Source: Amphimedon queenslandica (Eukaryota > Porifera > Demospongiae > Haplosclerida > Niphatidae). From it: a DNA stretch of 25,370 nucleotides. Within the stretch, counting starts at the first letter, position 1. Each line of letters opens with the position of its first letter. The notes below the pieces were generated by a model. That model was not told the DNA's origin. It ran no database searches and was given only the letters and a program-made list of their open reading frames with translations. The position numbers and the translations under genes are program-made. The stretch lies in the NCBI RefSeq assembly GCF_000090795.2, contig NW_003546242.1, positions 153,632 to 179,001 on the forward strand. The letters run 5' to 3'. Of this stretch, positions 1 through 12,200 are shown piece after piece.

Positions 1-407
1 CAGACATCGATTTGAAGGCATTGCTATGGCTATTAGCAAGAGTAGATGCTTTTTTTACTCTTGCTTTTAGATGTAGTCCAAGATATTTAGGTGTGGCTTT
101 GAAATTGAATGTGAAATTACTTGGTGTGATATTGATAAAAGCAAAAGTTATGGCTTTTGATGTAACAATGCACATAAGTTTCATCAATACATTTTATTAC
201 CACGTTTGGTGAGCCAGTGTTAGCATTTGTTTTTTTGGCAAAAGTGTTTGTTGAATAATCTCAAGTGCATTATGCAGATCATTGTGTGTGTATTGTTTAT
301 AATTAGGGATTTACTCCAACCAATCAAAGGCTACATACATGTAGCAGTCTTTTTAACTAACATAATCATGATCGTTACTAGTTATTTTTTTGTATTTTTA
401 TATTTAG
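1..407. other. 5' flank or intron upstream of the first visible LRRC49 exon
   Basis: No exon was recognised here. The exon beginning at 408 opens in mid-codon (two bases complete a split codon), so at least one more coding exon lies upstream, probably before the window. A small hairpin is visible at 35-65, with 10-base arms around an 11-base loop. Open frames in this stretch show no family resemblance and are treated as chance. Confidence 0.5.
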
Positions 408-3400
408 AGTTTTCTCATCCTCCAAGTGAACGTGAAGGGCGTGGCCGTGTCCCTCGTCTCCTAAGAGCAGCTACAGATCCATTAGGAGGAGGAGGAATTG
501 ATGTAGCACAAGGAGGTGGCAGTGGTGGTGGTCCAGTGAGAGGAATACCAAAGGATAATGTGATATTTGCTGAGAGTGTAACGTCACCAGGAGTACCTGT
601 AGTGTACAGGCCACCTGAAGAGAGAATGATTAATCCTGATAGATTGAATCTTGACCGCAGAAACCTTTTTACTTGCCCAATATTAGAAGTAAGTTTTGTG
701 GCATTTAACACTAGATTTCATGAGCTGACAAGTACTAGAGTAGCACATGGCTTTTGTTGTAACTTTTTAAAAATCTAATTTTAATTTGAAAAATTTTCTG
801 CATAACACAAGAGCAAGTATATGTATCAGAAAAAAAGATCACAGTACATGTAGATCAGCCATTTCTAGAAAATACTGTACCCAGGTTTTCCCTTAAATGA
901 TGATGTTGATTTTAAAGTTGCTCAAAATTTTACAAAATACATATCCAGGGTATTTTTCAAAAATTGATAGTAGAGAATTTTACAATTTTGAATTTTCTTT
1001 TGATACATAGTGATATTTTGAGCATGTTTGAGGTAATTCCAACTAAAATTGGTTTTTTACCAATTTTTAATTTACTCAAAATTGGGGCAAGTCCCTAGTT
1101 CCTGTACTTCTTGTACAGAGTCTTTAGCCAAATTTTACCAAGAATGACTAGGAGAAAATTCTCCGTTTTTATATTTTTCTATTACATGTACATATTCTTG
1201 TGTTGTGTAGCAAGTTTTAGCCTACTCCAATAAAAATTGAATTTGTCTTAAGTGTGCTGTTTAGCTCACTTAGCATTGCCTATGAGAAACCCTAACTGTA
1301 CCAGTAGTACAGTTTATTTTGTAAAACTTTGGAGCAACTTAAATAATAATCAATTTTGATTAAGCACGATGTGAGAGCATGTAATGTAGTCCATTGATTT
1401 TCTACAAAACCCAGCTAAACAACAGCCTCGTGAGTTGATAGGAAGCTGATCACTTGACAAAATAATGTAGGGAATAGTCACGAAATTTTAAGGTCTATTC
1501 ATGTTTAGATTGTATTTCATGGTTAATTCATCTTAAACATTGATGCTGTAATAAGCTTTTCAATACTTTATTGCCAAATAATATTGTTACTCTTTTGATG
1601 TACATGTACATGTTGTAGTATTATTGTAAAATTAGCTGCTGTGTGTGTTAGTTCTCATTCCATTGCAGTTGCTACGCCACTTTATCTAATATTGCTCTTA
1701 TTACAATTTCAATGATGTAATGTAGTAGTAGTTGTCATAATGACAAAGTGCATCTGTTTTAGGGTGAAGAACATCTTCGACTCCTTAACCTCCAGCACAA
1801 CTGCATAACACGGATTCAGCACCTTACCCCTTTAAGACGACTGGTATTTCTTGACCTTTACGACAATAAAATTGAAGATATTAATGGACTAGAATCACTT
1901 CATTCTCTTCGTGTATTAATGCTTGGAAGAAACAGGTGCATAATATAATATTGGTCAAATATGTCTTTTCACTCTTTTGTCATAGAATCTCTCAAATAAC
2001 TGGTTTAGATGGACTTACAAAGCTTGATGTGTTGGATCTTCATGGAAACTTGGTAATATTTTTATTAGCTATTAGTGTTTGTAATCATAATAATCATTCA
2101 AGCTGAGGTATATAGATAATATAGGACACTTGAGTCACTTAAGAGTTCTCAATTTAGCTGGCAATAATATAACAGTTGTTGAGGATCTCTCTGGATTGTC
2201 TTCATTAGCTGAATTAAACTTGCGTAGAAATAGAATTACTCACGTAAGTGTTACTAGTTAGACCTGGGGTCAATTACAATCATGTAATTGTAATTTTAAT
2301 TTCAATTATAATTGAGTTAGCTAACTACAGAATGTGCAGAAATATTTTTAATGCACTCTAGTCTATGTATATAACATAATAAGATAACTTTAAAGTACTG
2401 AAGTATATGTAACTACCTGATATAAATTTTAAGGCACTGTAACCACTGGGATAGTATGTTGCTACAATACATGTACATCAAATTGGAATTGGAATTGAAA
2501 CTAATTAAAATTGTAATTGTAATTGGGTCTATTTTTACAAAAGGAGTGTAATTGATTGTGTAATTTTAATTGAGCTTTTGTGATTGACCCCAGGTATTAT
2601 TAAACTTTTAATTCCTAGTTTGATTGTGGTAGTCTACCTCTCCTACAGCGCCTCTTTCTTAGTCATAATCTTATTGAAAGGTACATGTTCATGATTATTT
2701 TACAGTCAACAGATCCATTTTTCTCAGCATTATACTTCACATGCATTGATGCTCACTGTACAGTTAATGATGTAACAATTATTGTTGATCTTTCAATTGT
2801 TTAGTTTTGATGACATATCTAGTACTACTTTCTGTACATCACTGAATGATTTATCAATTGATGGTAATCCTTTGGCTAATAATCCTGATCACAGAAACCT
2901 TATAATATCTTATCTTACTAATCTTGTCACACTCAACCAATCTCCAGTTTCTGTGAGTTCTCTCTTTCTCCATCTAGTACTTACTTATTCCTTTAGGAAG
3001 AAGAGAGGAAGCAGTCTCTATTAGCTGCTAGACAGGAAGAGATTAAGCTAAATGAGCTTCATAAGCAATTGAAATTAATGGTTGGTCTAGTGTACTATTA
3101 TTTTTAATGTGCAACATTTACTTTGTTAGGAACAACGTGAGTCACTTATTGCAACTGTCAAGTCAGAATGGGAAGCTAAGCAAACTGATCCTAGATCAGG
3201 TTGTTCCAGCAGGTACGTGTATTAACACAATTATCTGTTAATGTTGGCATTGTCTGTTGTATAGTTATATTGATAATGAAAAGAACTCACTTGTTTTATA
3301 TGGCGGTAAATCACTCAAGATTTTCAAGTCTAATCGACTGCCATCAGTCACTCAATTGGCACTGCATTACATGACTTTTAAAGAAGAAACGGAGAGTTTT

Positions 3401-3933
3401 TCACTCATTAAAGAGAGTTTACCAGTCCTACAGGTACAGATTATTGTTATTAATAAATACGACTTAGTTTGTTTCTCTAGCATCTGGAGTGCCATTGTTT
3501 GAATTTGTCGACTTTGTTAGACTTGAGGTCGCTGTATAGCTGCCTTCCTTCATCACTTAGTTCATTAACTATCACTAATGACGGTAACCCAGTCACTGAT
3601 CATCCTCTTTACGTACAATGGCTTGGATTCCTCCTTCCTCGTGTGTCTATTAATGGAATCAAAGATTGTCAAGGACATTTGTTTGCTCCTTATGGTCAAC
3701 TACTTAATGCATCTGAGTACACTATGTATGAGGTATGTAGGTATTCTATATTTCTTTGTATTGTAATCTGCTGAAATTAGCCAGAAAATGCTGAAACTAA
3801 GGAAAAGGCTAGAACTATAGCAAGGCAAGTCCAGCAAGAAGTACTAAAGCAAGTTCATAGGAAAGATCGGTTTGATAAACTCTGGCCAACCCTCGTCAAT
3901 AAGTTAGTAGAAGAGGCAGTGTTGTCATCATGA
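408..3933 (+). CDS. LRRC49: LRRC49-like tubulin polyglutamylase complex subunit (5' partial, 11 exons)
   Basis: Exons: 408-688, 1763-1935, 1986-2052, 2103-2243, 2619-2680, 2805-2952, 2997-3080, 3130-3212, 3265-3433, 3481-3732, 3781-3933. The joined frame stays open for about 537 codons to TGA at 3931-3933. The first exon is Gly-rich and then carries VVYRPPEERMINPDRLNLDRR and CPILE. Exons 2-6 encode SDS22-type leucine-rich repeats such as GEEHLRLLNLQHN, LRVLMLGRN, LDVLDLHGN, LRVLNLAGN and LAELNLRRN. A charged helical stretch (EEERKQSLLAARQEE) and a C-terminal domain follow. Vertebrate LRRC49 shares the same order and several near-identical segments (from memory of the family). Known role: scaffold subunit of the TTLL1 tubulin polyglutamylase complex on ciliary, centriolar and cytoplasmic microtubules. 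The start codon is not in the window. Most introns are 44-56 bases; those after exons 1 (1074 bases) and 4 (375 bases) hold repeats. Orthology is strong; exon ends are read by eye. Confidence 0.9.
714..1175. repeat. Dispersed intronic repeat, copy 1 (LRRC49 intron)
   Basis: The start (TTCATGAGCTGACAAGTACT, just before and after 720) recurs almost unchanged near 7139 in an RGP1 intron. Later blocks also recur there in the same order: a GCATAA...TATGTATCAGAAAAAA block near 800-835 and a TGTACAG-GTCTTT-AGCC block near 1115-1130. Ends are approximate. There is no coding potential. It looks like a diverged copy of a non-autonomous element. Confidence 0.55.
2262..2595. mobile_element. MITE-like element in LRRC49 intron 4
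   Basis: The element has terminal inverted repeats: ACCTGGGGTCAATTA at 2262 and its near-perfect complement TAATTG-type end TGATTGACCCCAGGT finishing at 2595. The interior is built of AATTGTAATT-type blocks that are themselves inverted between the two halves, so the whole could fold into a long hairpin. It is about 334 bases and encodes nothing. A target-site duplication was not clear. It lies wholly within an intron, so the reading frame is unaffected. Confidence 0.7.
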
Positions 3934-4098
3934 TTCATAAGACACAATGTTGTGTTATCCTAAGAATGTATTATCAAAATAGGTAAATGCCACAACCAAA
4001 CTTGTTAAAATAGATTCAATTGCTACATTATTGTTATTATTGATTAATTTGTTTGTCACTACAATTTGAATTAATTTCATTGCTTCCGTCACAACAAA
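3934..4098. other. Convergent 3' spacer between LRRC49 and REEP
   Basis: Only 165 bases separate the two stop codons, which face each other. The two 3' UTRs must share or overlap in this AT-rich stretch. No further gene was seen. Confidence 0.5.
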
Positions 4099-5602
<1,504 letters not shown>

Positions 5603-5792
5603 GGTGTGTACAATTTAGAGCTGTCTCAAAACGGAATATGAAGGCGAAGGCTCTCTCAACAATGATAAGCGAACCAAGGCACCTAGGCTAGCTCACGTGA
5701 TGGGGCTCGCAAGTCACGTGACAACCCAATTTTGTAACCACGCCTATTCTTAAATGGCGCTGTGTGACAGTATTCGCTCGATTCGCAAGTAA
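5603..5792. promoter_or_regulatory. Bidirectional promoter, REEP / RGP1, with two CACGTG E-boxes
   Basis: The two start codons are 190 bases apart and point away from each other. In the middle are TCACGTGA at 5693-5700 and GTCACGTGAC at 5713-5722, so the two CACGTG cores start 21 bases apart, about two helical turns. The second is a perfect 10-base palindrome and matches the CLEAR/USF-type site bound by bHLH-zip factors of the MiT/TFE, USF and MYC groups. Which factor binds is an inference. The segment is more GC-rich than its surroundings. Confidence 0.65.
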
Positions 5793-8631
5793 ATGGCTGA
5801 AGTTACAGTTAGAGTTGATAGCAATGGAGCATTTGTTGCTGGTGACACTCTCCAGTGTCAACTTATATTCAGTAATAAAGACACCAGTCCTCAGACTATA
5901 GCCTGGGTTGGTGCGCAGATTCATTGTCAACGTCTAGTGAGAGAATCCGTATTGAAGTTGAAAGCCAGTGAACAATTATCGTCACCTATTACAGAAACTG
6001 CTTTTTTTCCTAACAGAGGCAAGTCTCTCAGAATTATGTCTAATTTTTAGTGATGCCATAGGTGAACGTGGTAGCTCGATATTATCAACACGCTCAACTG
6101 TGTTGCTGTGTAACGTCACCATTAATCCCTCAGAAACTAAAACAGGTATGATTATATTATAGATAGTAGAGTGAATTTTTAATGAAAACTATGCTTTGTA
6201 AGTAGACAAAATTTGCAATTTCATAATGGTGTTCATTTAGCTTGTACTAATTTTTTGCAATTTGCCTATTAATAAATCTAGATTATTAATAAAAGCAAGT
6301 ACTAATTTTTCCTATTTTAAAGCCATTTGCAAAAATGCAAACAATTTTTATTTGCAGAAAATCACTATGATAACTTTAAGCTTGTCCTTAAACTAACTTT
6401 TGACAGGCCATGTTCTTTACAGAGAAAATGGTAACTAATACATCGACAAAATATATGAAAAATTGAATAATTACTTTTGGATGGGTCCGGAAATTGTTGC
6501 TTTACTTTATAGTAACATTTTATTACTCTCTTTATTTCTTTTTTCTTTCTCTTGTCAGTCTCCTATACAGAAATAATACCATTAGGTGGGCCACCTTCAT
6601 TTCATGGTCATATTGTACGTTATGTGTACAAATTGGCTGTTGGTGTTCAGAAGCCTAACTGTCCAGCACAAATAACAAGATTACCAATTAGAGTTATACA
6701 GATACCAGGTTAGTTGTCTAGCTATGAGCTCTGCTGGGTTCATTTCTTATTTATATAGATCACCTTAGACGTCCATTACTAGCATCACCTCAGATTAGTA
6801 ATCCTTTTCTTGTTAGTGAAGAGTGTGAGTCAGCTAGTGAGTTAGGACTGGAAGCTATTGCCTTGGAATCTTGCAAACGAAGTACAGGTAGGACCGTAGG
6901 ACCTTAAGACATTATACAATGTAATGATAATTGGTAATAATAATACCATACAGCTGGAAGCTTGGAAATACTTAATATTAGTGGATTGGTGGTTACAGTG
7001 AACATCCACCAATTTACATGTACATGTACATGTATGCTGTTTAACACAAATAAATAGATTCCAGCAATTGCAAAGTCTTTATTATTTCCAACTGTATGGT
7101 CAGGGTTTCCCACAAAGAGTGCTATGTGAGCTAAAATTCTTCATGAGCTGACAAGCACTACCATACAGTACATGGCATTTGGAGTAACTTAGAAATTCAT
7201 AAAAAATCCAAATTTGATCAGAATCTGCTCAAAGTTAATACACAGCATAAGAATATGTATATGTATCAGAAAAAAATTATACAAATGGAGAATTCTCTCA
7301 TTGCCATTTTTGACAAAATTGTGGTAAAACCAAAGGCTAGAGCCTTTGGTTGCTAGAGCCTTTGGTTGCTGGCCTGATTTTTGAGCTACTATTAAAATTT
7401 ATAAAAAAAATTCAACCTTGATTGGAATCAGCTCAAAGTTGATATGCAGCATAAGGAGTTGTGTGTGCATTAGAAAAAATTATAAAAATGGAGAATTCTC
7501 TCCTTGTAATTTTTGTTGAAATATTCTGTACAGGGTCTTTTAGCCCAATTTTTAAACAACTTGACAATCCGCTGACAAAAAGTTACATGAGCAAAATACC
7601 AAGATCCTGTGGGAAACCCTGTGTATGGTAATCCAGGATATCCAACAATAACAAATAATAACAGTGATGAGGTGAAAATGGAAAGAGAGAGAGAAAATGA
7701 AACAGAACAAAAAATAAACAATATTAATAATATAAACAGTAGTTGCAGTATTTTATACATTTATAATACACGAATGAATGGTTAACTTATTGGTGATATT
7801 TTTTGTTTTATATAGCTAGTTTCACATTAACTGCTTCTGGAGAATGCATTGGACGTGTTGTTGTGCCCAGAACATCTTATCGTTTAGGTGATGAAGTGAC
7901 GGCCATCTTTGATTGCTCCCTCTCTGTTCATCCTGTCCTTCAAGTCACTGCTTCATTAGTGTATATTGAAACTATCAATAAGGAATGTGTACTACCATCA
8001 GTGACTCTAAAGCCAGTTGTTACTCAAGTGGCCCAACAAACTAAATCATGCACTAACAGTTTGATAACGCATTACTCACTACCTGTGCCACCAACTTTGG
8101 CACAGTCCTTCTCTGATAGTACAGGTCAGTAGTATCCCAATGTCTTAGATTTTGTTTGTATTCTGAAGCACACTATTATTTTTGGCTGACATTTGTATGT
8201 AGTAAAGTAAAGTATCATTGCACTGGCACTATAAAAAATATTAATGCCTTTTATTATTACATGTATGCTATGTTTAATTTAATAATTAATGCTTAGGTGT
8301 CAACTGTCAACACAATGCAATGTAAATTTCCAACTAACAGCATAAAACCATCTGCCATACTTTTTACTTCTATGCTTGTATACTTTGTAATTGTCTTTTT
8401 ATTTTAGTTAAGCTCCACTGGGAAATACAGTTTCATTTATTAATTTCAAGAGGATTATGGACAAACACTCATACTGTACAGCAGTCTCTTGGACCAGGTG
8501 GTGGAGTTGCTGAATTATGGTCGGGTCCCTCATCACAGAACGTTGATACTATTGATTGGTGCTTACCAGTTACTATGCTGCCAACACTCTATTCAGAAGA
8601 TCCAATGCCTCAACAAACGTTGCAACTTTAA
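5793..8631 (+). CDS. RGP1: RGP1 homologue, RAB6A-GEF complex partner (6 exons)
   Basis: Exons: 5793-6018, 6062-6145, 6559-6708, 6759-6887, 7816-8124, 8408-8631, giving 373 residues, close to the roughly 390 of human RGP1. It begins MAEVTVRVDSNGAFVAGDTL and has the arrestin-like beta-sandwich pattern of the Rgp1 family. Diagnostic stretches are AWVGAQIHCQ, GERGSSILSTRSTVLLCNV, PLGGPPSFHGHIVRYVYKLA, LHWEIQFHLLISRG and IDWCLPVTMLPT. In yeast and animals RGP1 pairs with RIC1 to activate Rab6/Ypt6 at the Golgi for retrograde transport. All internal junctions fall in phase 1. The first intron (6019-6061) reads as GC-AG, because only that junction restores the conserved RGER stretch. The fourth intron (6888-7815) holds a repeat element. 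The last exon was partly copied to 16045-16153. Confidence 0.92.
7105..7621. mobile_element. Dispersed repeat copy 2 with terminal inverted repeats (RGP1 intron 4)
   Basis: CAGGGTTTCCCACA near 7102-7115 is matched by its complement TGTGGGAAACCCTG near 7607-7620, framing about 517 bases. Inside are two imperfect tandem copies, about 210 bases apart, of a unit with the blocks GCTCAAAGTT, CAGCATAAG and ATGGAGAATTCTCTC. The left part matches 714-1175 in an LRRC49 intron. There is no coding capacity. It is probably a non-autonomous DNA transposon. Confidence 0.6.
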
Positions 8632-9025
8632 TTCATTTTTGTAATGATAATAAGTATTCATGATATTAAAAATTGAAGGAGTGATTCACTGAAATGAAGA
8701 ACATACATGTACATGTACTTTATTAGTGTAGAAATATTCTTATAAAACAAATATTTATTGTAAGTTAAGAAGAGGACACCAGTGTCTTGGAAAAACTCAA
8801 TGAGCTCAAGGCTTAGTGATGATAGAACATGGCAACAAAATGCTATGTGCTCTGCAGTTATTAATTGCTTATAGCAAGAAAGATAGTTGGAACCATAGAT
8901 AATAGAGTATAATTTAATATTTATAATATAATATTTAGGCAATCTTCTTTTTGACTAATGACTAAGTCAATGCCGGGGATTTCAGCTTTTATTCTGAGAT
9001 TCAAGAAGATTATATAGCTGCGTCC
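8632..9025. other. RGP1 3' flank, no supported gene
   Basis: This AT-rich stretch contains the RGP1 3' UTR. A minus-strand open frame of about 94 codons lies at 8658-8942, but its composition is low-complexity (Tyr, Leu, Ile, Lys) and matches no family I know. A short stretch near 8950-9010 on the minus strand reads KAEIPGIDLVI in one frame, which could be an exon of the uncertain gene starting at 9130. I could not build a convincing splice for it. Confidence 0.4.
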
Positions 9026-9130
9026 TTAACTTTCTTGCTGCTTTGAAAATTGTCTGGATAACAAATGAGTCTTATCTTGCTGTAAGTAGCTCAAGACTTT
9101 CTCCCGTTTCATAGCCTTCGTAGTCGCCAT
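9026..9130 (-). CDS. Possible small protein or first exon of an unrecognised gene
   Basis: An ATG at 9130 opens 34 codons (MATTKAMKREKVLSYLQQDK...) ending at TAA 9026-9028. The basic, hydrophilic N-terminus and GCCATTTT-type context look gene-like. The start sits 146 bases from the divergent GABA-B-type receptor start at 9277, an arrangement like the REEP/RGP1 pair. After the stop the same strand stays readable in other frames (KAARKLRTQLYNLLES, then KAEIPGIDLVI), which suggests unrecognised splicing or a decayed gene. No family was recognised. This is a weak call. Confidence 0.2.
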   Translation of the reverse strand: MATTKAMKREKVLSYLQQDKTHLLSRQFSKQQES

Positions 9131-9276
9131 TTTTGCATTGCAACCACACCCACATCAATGAAAAATTAAAATTTTGGTTTCTATGGATTATTTAACTTAT
9201 AGTCATAGTTCGCCCCAATAAATACAAAATGCTCACAAGTTATAGCATTATCTTAAAGGGGGCACTCGCTCATAAA
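9131..9276. promoter_or_regulatory. Probable compact promoter of the GABA-B-type receptor, perhaps bidirectional
   Basis: This 146-base stretch lies between the uncertain minus-strand start at 9130 and the receptor's signal-peptide Met. It contains a CACACCC-type run near 9144-9153, and no TATA box stood out. It is called from position only. Confidence 0.3.
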
Positions 9277-12200
9277 ATGTCTCCTTTTATTTTTGTTCTT
9301 CTTTTTGCTACATCTTCTGCTGTTGCTACTGCTTCTAATGCCTCTATTCCATTGACTCTCTCTGTAATGCTCCCACTGTCATTTGTTCATCTTAATGGAG
9401 ATGCTTATCTTCCTGCAATGGACATATCTCTAGAACTGATCAATAATAAGACAGACCTTCTTCCTGGCTATACTCTCAAAGCTGTTGTTAATGATTCTGC
9501 AGTAAGTACATGTACTGGGCCATGCCGCATGTACTAACTATATATCTGTTGTCATATGCTGCTGTTTGCAGCATGACTTTTATATTTAAATTCCTATAAT
9601 TATTATGATTAAGTTGATGTATCATGCAAATGTATGTACTTAAAGTCTAAAACACCTTTTTTATTGCTTAATATATATCCAATGTCAGGCAACAGTTAGC
9701 AGTCACTCCCTATCTCACCTCAACCTCTCATTAATAGTTTGTGCTAGGTTGTAGACTTTTAGTGCTCTTACACTCTTCATGTTACATGTTTTTAACTTCA
9801 GATCAGTCATAGGCACTTGGTATTCCATCATGATTAGTCTGTACTGTCTAGCCTGTAGTAGGGCTAGGCAAATTATGCCGCTAGAGCATGATAGGGCAAG
9901 TTATTATGCTCTAGCATAATTGGAGCATAATGCATCAAAAATTTTTGGCCCAATACCCCTGACCACATGATTTCAATTTAAAATGGCGGCCTGGTTTTAA
10001 AGTACTAATACAACAACCCAACTGCTTAGTACCCGCCTACGCAAGCATAGCAAATCAAATGACTTAGACTATTCTATTTTCAGATTCTAGTATTATTACA
10101 ATATTATATTTATTACAATTGTAACAGCTGGATGCATCATGCATGTACATGTAACTTAATAGTTGATATTTGAGTAAAACTGAAAATATGAGCATAATAA
10201 TGAGCATAATTGGATTCATTTCAAAGCATAATAGGATGGCATTTGGGGCAGTACCTAAAGCATAATAGGCAAAAATTGAAGCATAATTTGCTTAGCTCTA
10301 TAATCTGCAATATATTTTAGTAATTATATAGATGTGTTATTGTAAGAGAATATTTCTTTGTAGTCCTAGATCTATATGTGATTGTTTTGCTATTTTAGTA
10401 AAATTTTTTAATATTTCTGAACATCTCTGTGATTGAATTTACTGAAGAATTTACTTTAAGACACACAAAGTGCCATTAAATAACTATGAAAATAATAACA
10501 ATAACTACGAAATGAATAATAATAATAATGATGATGATGATGATGTCTTGTTCATTCCTTTTAGTGTGCTGCTGGTTCTGGTGTGAGGAGTTTTATTGAT
10601 GTTATATTCAAAGAGCCAGTGAAGATAGCTATGGTTGGTCCTATATGTTCATCATCTACATCACCAGTAGCTGAACTAGCTCACTTTTGGAACCTTGTAC
10701 TAGTAAGTCTGTAAGACCAAGAGTACATAATACCTAAAGACCTAGGGTCTTTAGGTATTGATACCTAATACCTAAAATACCTATAATACCTAAATACATT
10801 ATCTGTAATGTTCTTGTATTACCTACTGTATACATGTATGTGTACATGTACCTATTATGTGTGTGTGGTCTAATAACATGTTGAGGTGTTGTTATATTTT
10901 AAATATGTTCATCATCTTCATGTCTCTTGTTCTCATTGCATCATATCTCATTAATATCTCATTAATATTTCACTGATATAGATATCAGCAGGTGCTACTA
11001 GTCCCTCATTATCCAATACTGCTGTATTCCCAACCTTTTTAAGGAGTATTTCATTAGACACAGCTGCAGTGGAGGGTATCATTGCACTTATGAAGAAATA
11101 TGGTTGGACTAGAGTAGCTGCCATTACATCAAATCAAGATTTATTCCAAGCAGTACGTACATGTACCCCTCTCTCTCTCCCCTGAGTCCCCTCTTTCCTT
11201 CACTTATTCTCATATTATACTGACTCATAGTCTCATATACAGCCTACATATGCAATTAATGATCTCTTATATTTCATAGGTTTATTCTGAACTCAGTCAG
11301 GCTGTACTAGATAATAATTTTGAAGAAGCTAGGAACTTCGCATTTGGAGAATTTAAGAATCCAAGGGCTACTGTCAATAGTCTTTATGTAAGAATAATAT
11401 GCTAATAATATGCTAATAATATACTTTGAAATTAGCATATTTAAGATAATTCAAAATTAATATTGATTATCATGTCTATAAATTAATTTTGTAAATACCT
11501 GAGTACCGTATAGTTCCAAATTTTTGTCAGTCAAAAATTTCGTCAAAATCTTAATTTCTTGTTAAAATTAATTTTCGTCAATAAAATTTTTGTCATTTTT
11601 GTTATTAATCCGCATGCATACTCATGTGGAACAAAAATTTGTTTGTCAGTTAAAAATTTCTTCAAGCAAAAGTACCTGACAAATTTGACAAAAATTTCGA
11701 CCGATGAAAATTTTGAGCTATAGTCATAATTAATGATATTAATGTGTAAAATATTTTAAATTCCTGTTTTGATCGTTATCTAAACTTAGATTCATTCCTA
11801 TCTTTTTTCCACTTATACAATATTTATTAATTCATTATTTTGTAGGATTCACCATTCAGGATAATATTTGTCAACATGTATCCAGCAAAAGCTATTGAAA
11901 TAATCTGTCAGGTACATCAATGTGTATCAAAAAATGTAATAAAATTTAGGGTGATTCTTGAGCCATTTTTTGGAAAAGCCATGGGCTATAGCCTTGAGTA
12001 TTTTTTAGAATTTTGACATTTTCTTAAAATGGCCATAACTTTAAAAATTGAAGTCAGAATTAGCTCAAACTCTTTACACAGCATAAGGACATCAATATGT
12101 ATCAGAAAATGTGATAAAAATTTGGGGTGATTTCGGAGCCATTTTTTGGAAAATCTATGGCATGAATTATTGGTCTATGGTATTCATCTCTTTGTTATTA

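Noticed and set aside
12-212. Plus-strand open frame of 66 codons at the window start
   Set aside because: No family resemblance, a low-complexity hydrophobic composition, and no join to the phase required by the LRRC49 exon at 408.
227-407. Met at 227 as the LRRC49 start
   Set aside because: The frame is open upstream of 408, but the residues are unlike the family and a good acceptor (TATTTAG) ends at 407, so this is intron read-through.
415-711. 98-codon frame antisense to LRRC49 exon 1
   Set aside because: It mirrors the Gly/Pro-rich coding exon and shows no independent evidence.
8658-8942. 94-codon minus-strand frame after RGP1
   Set aside because: Composition is biased by AT-rich sequence and no domain is recognisable. 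Kept only as a note in the flank entry.
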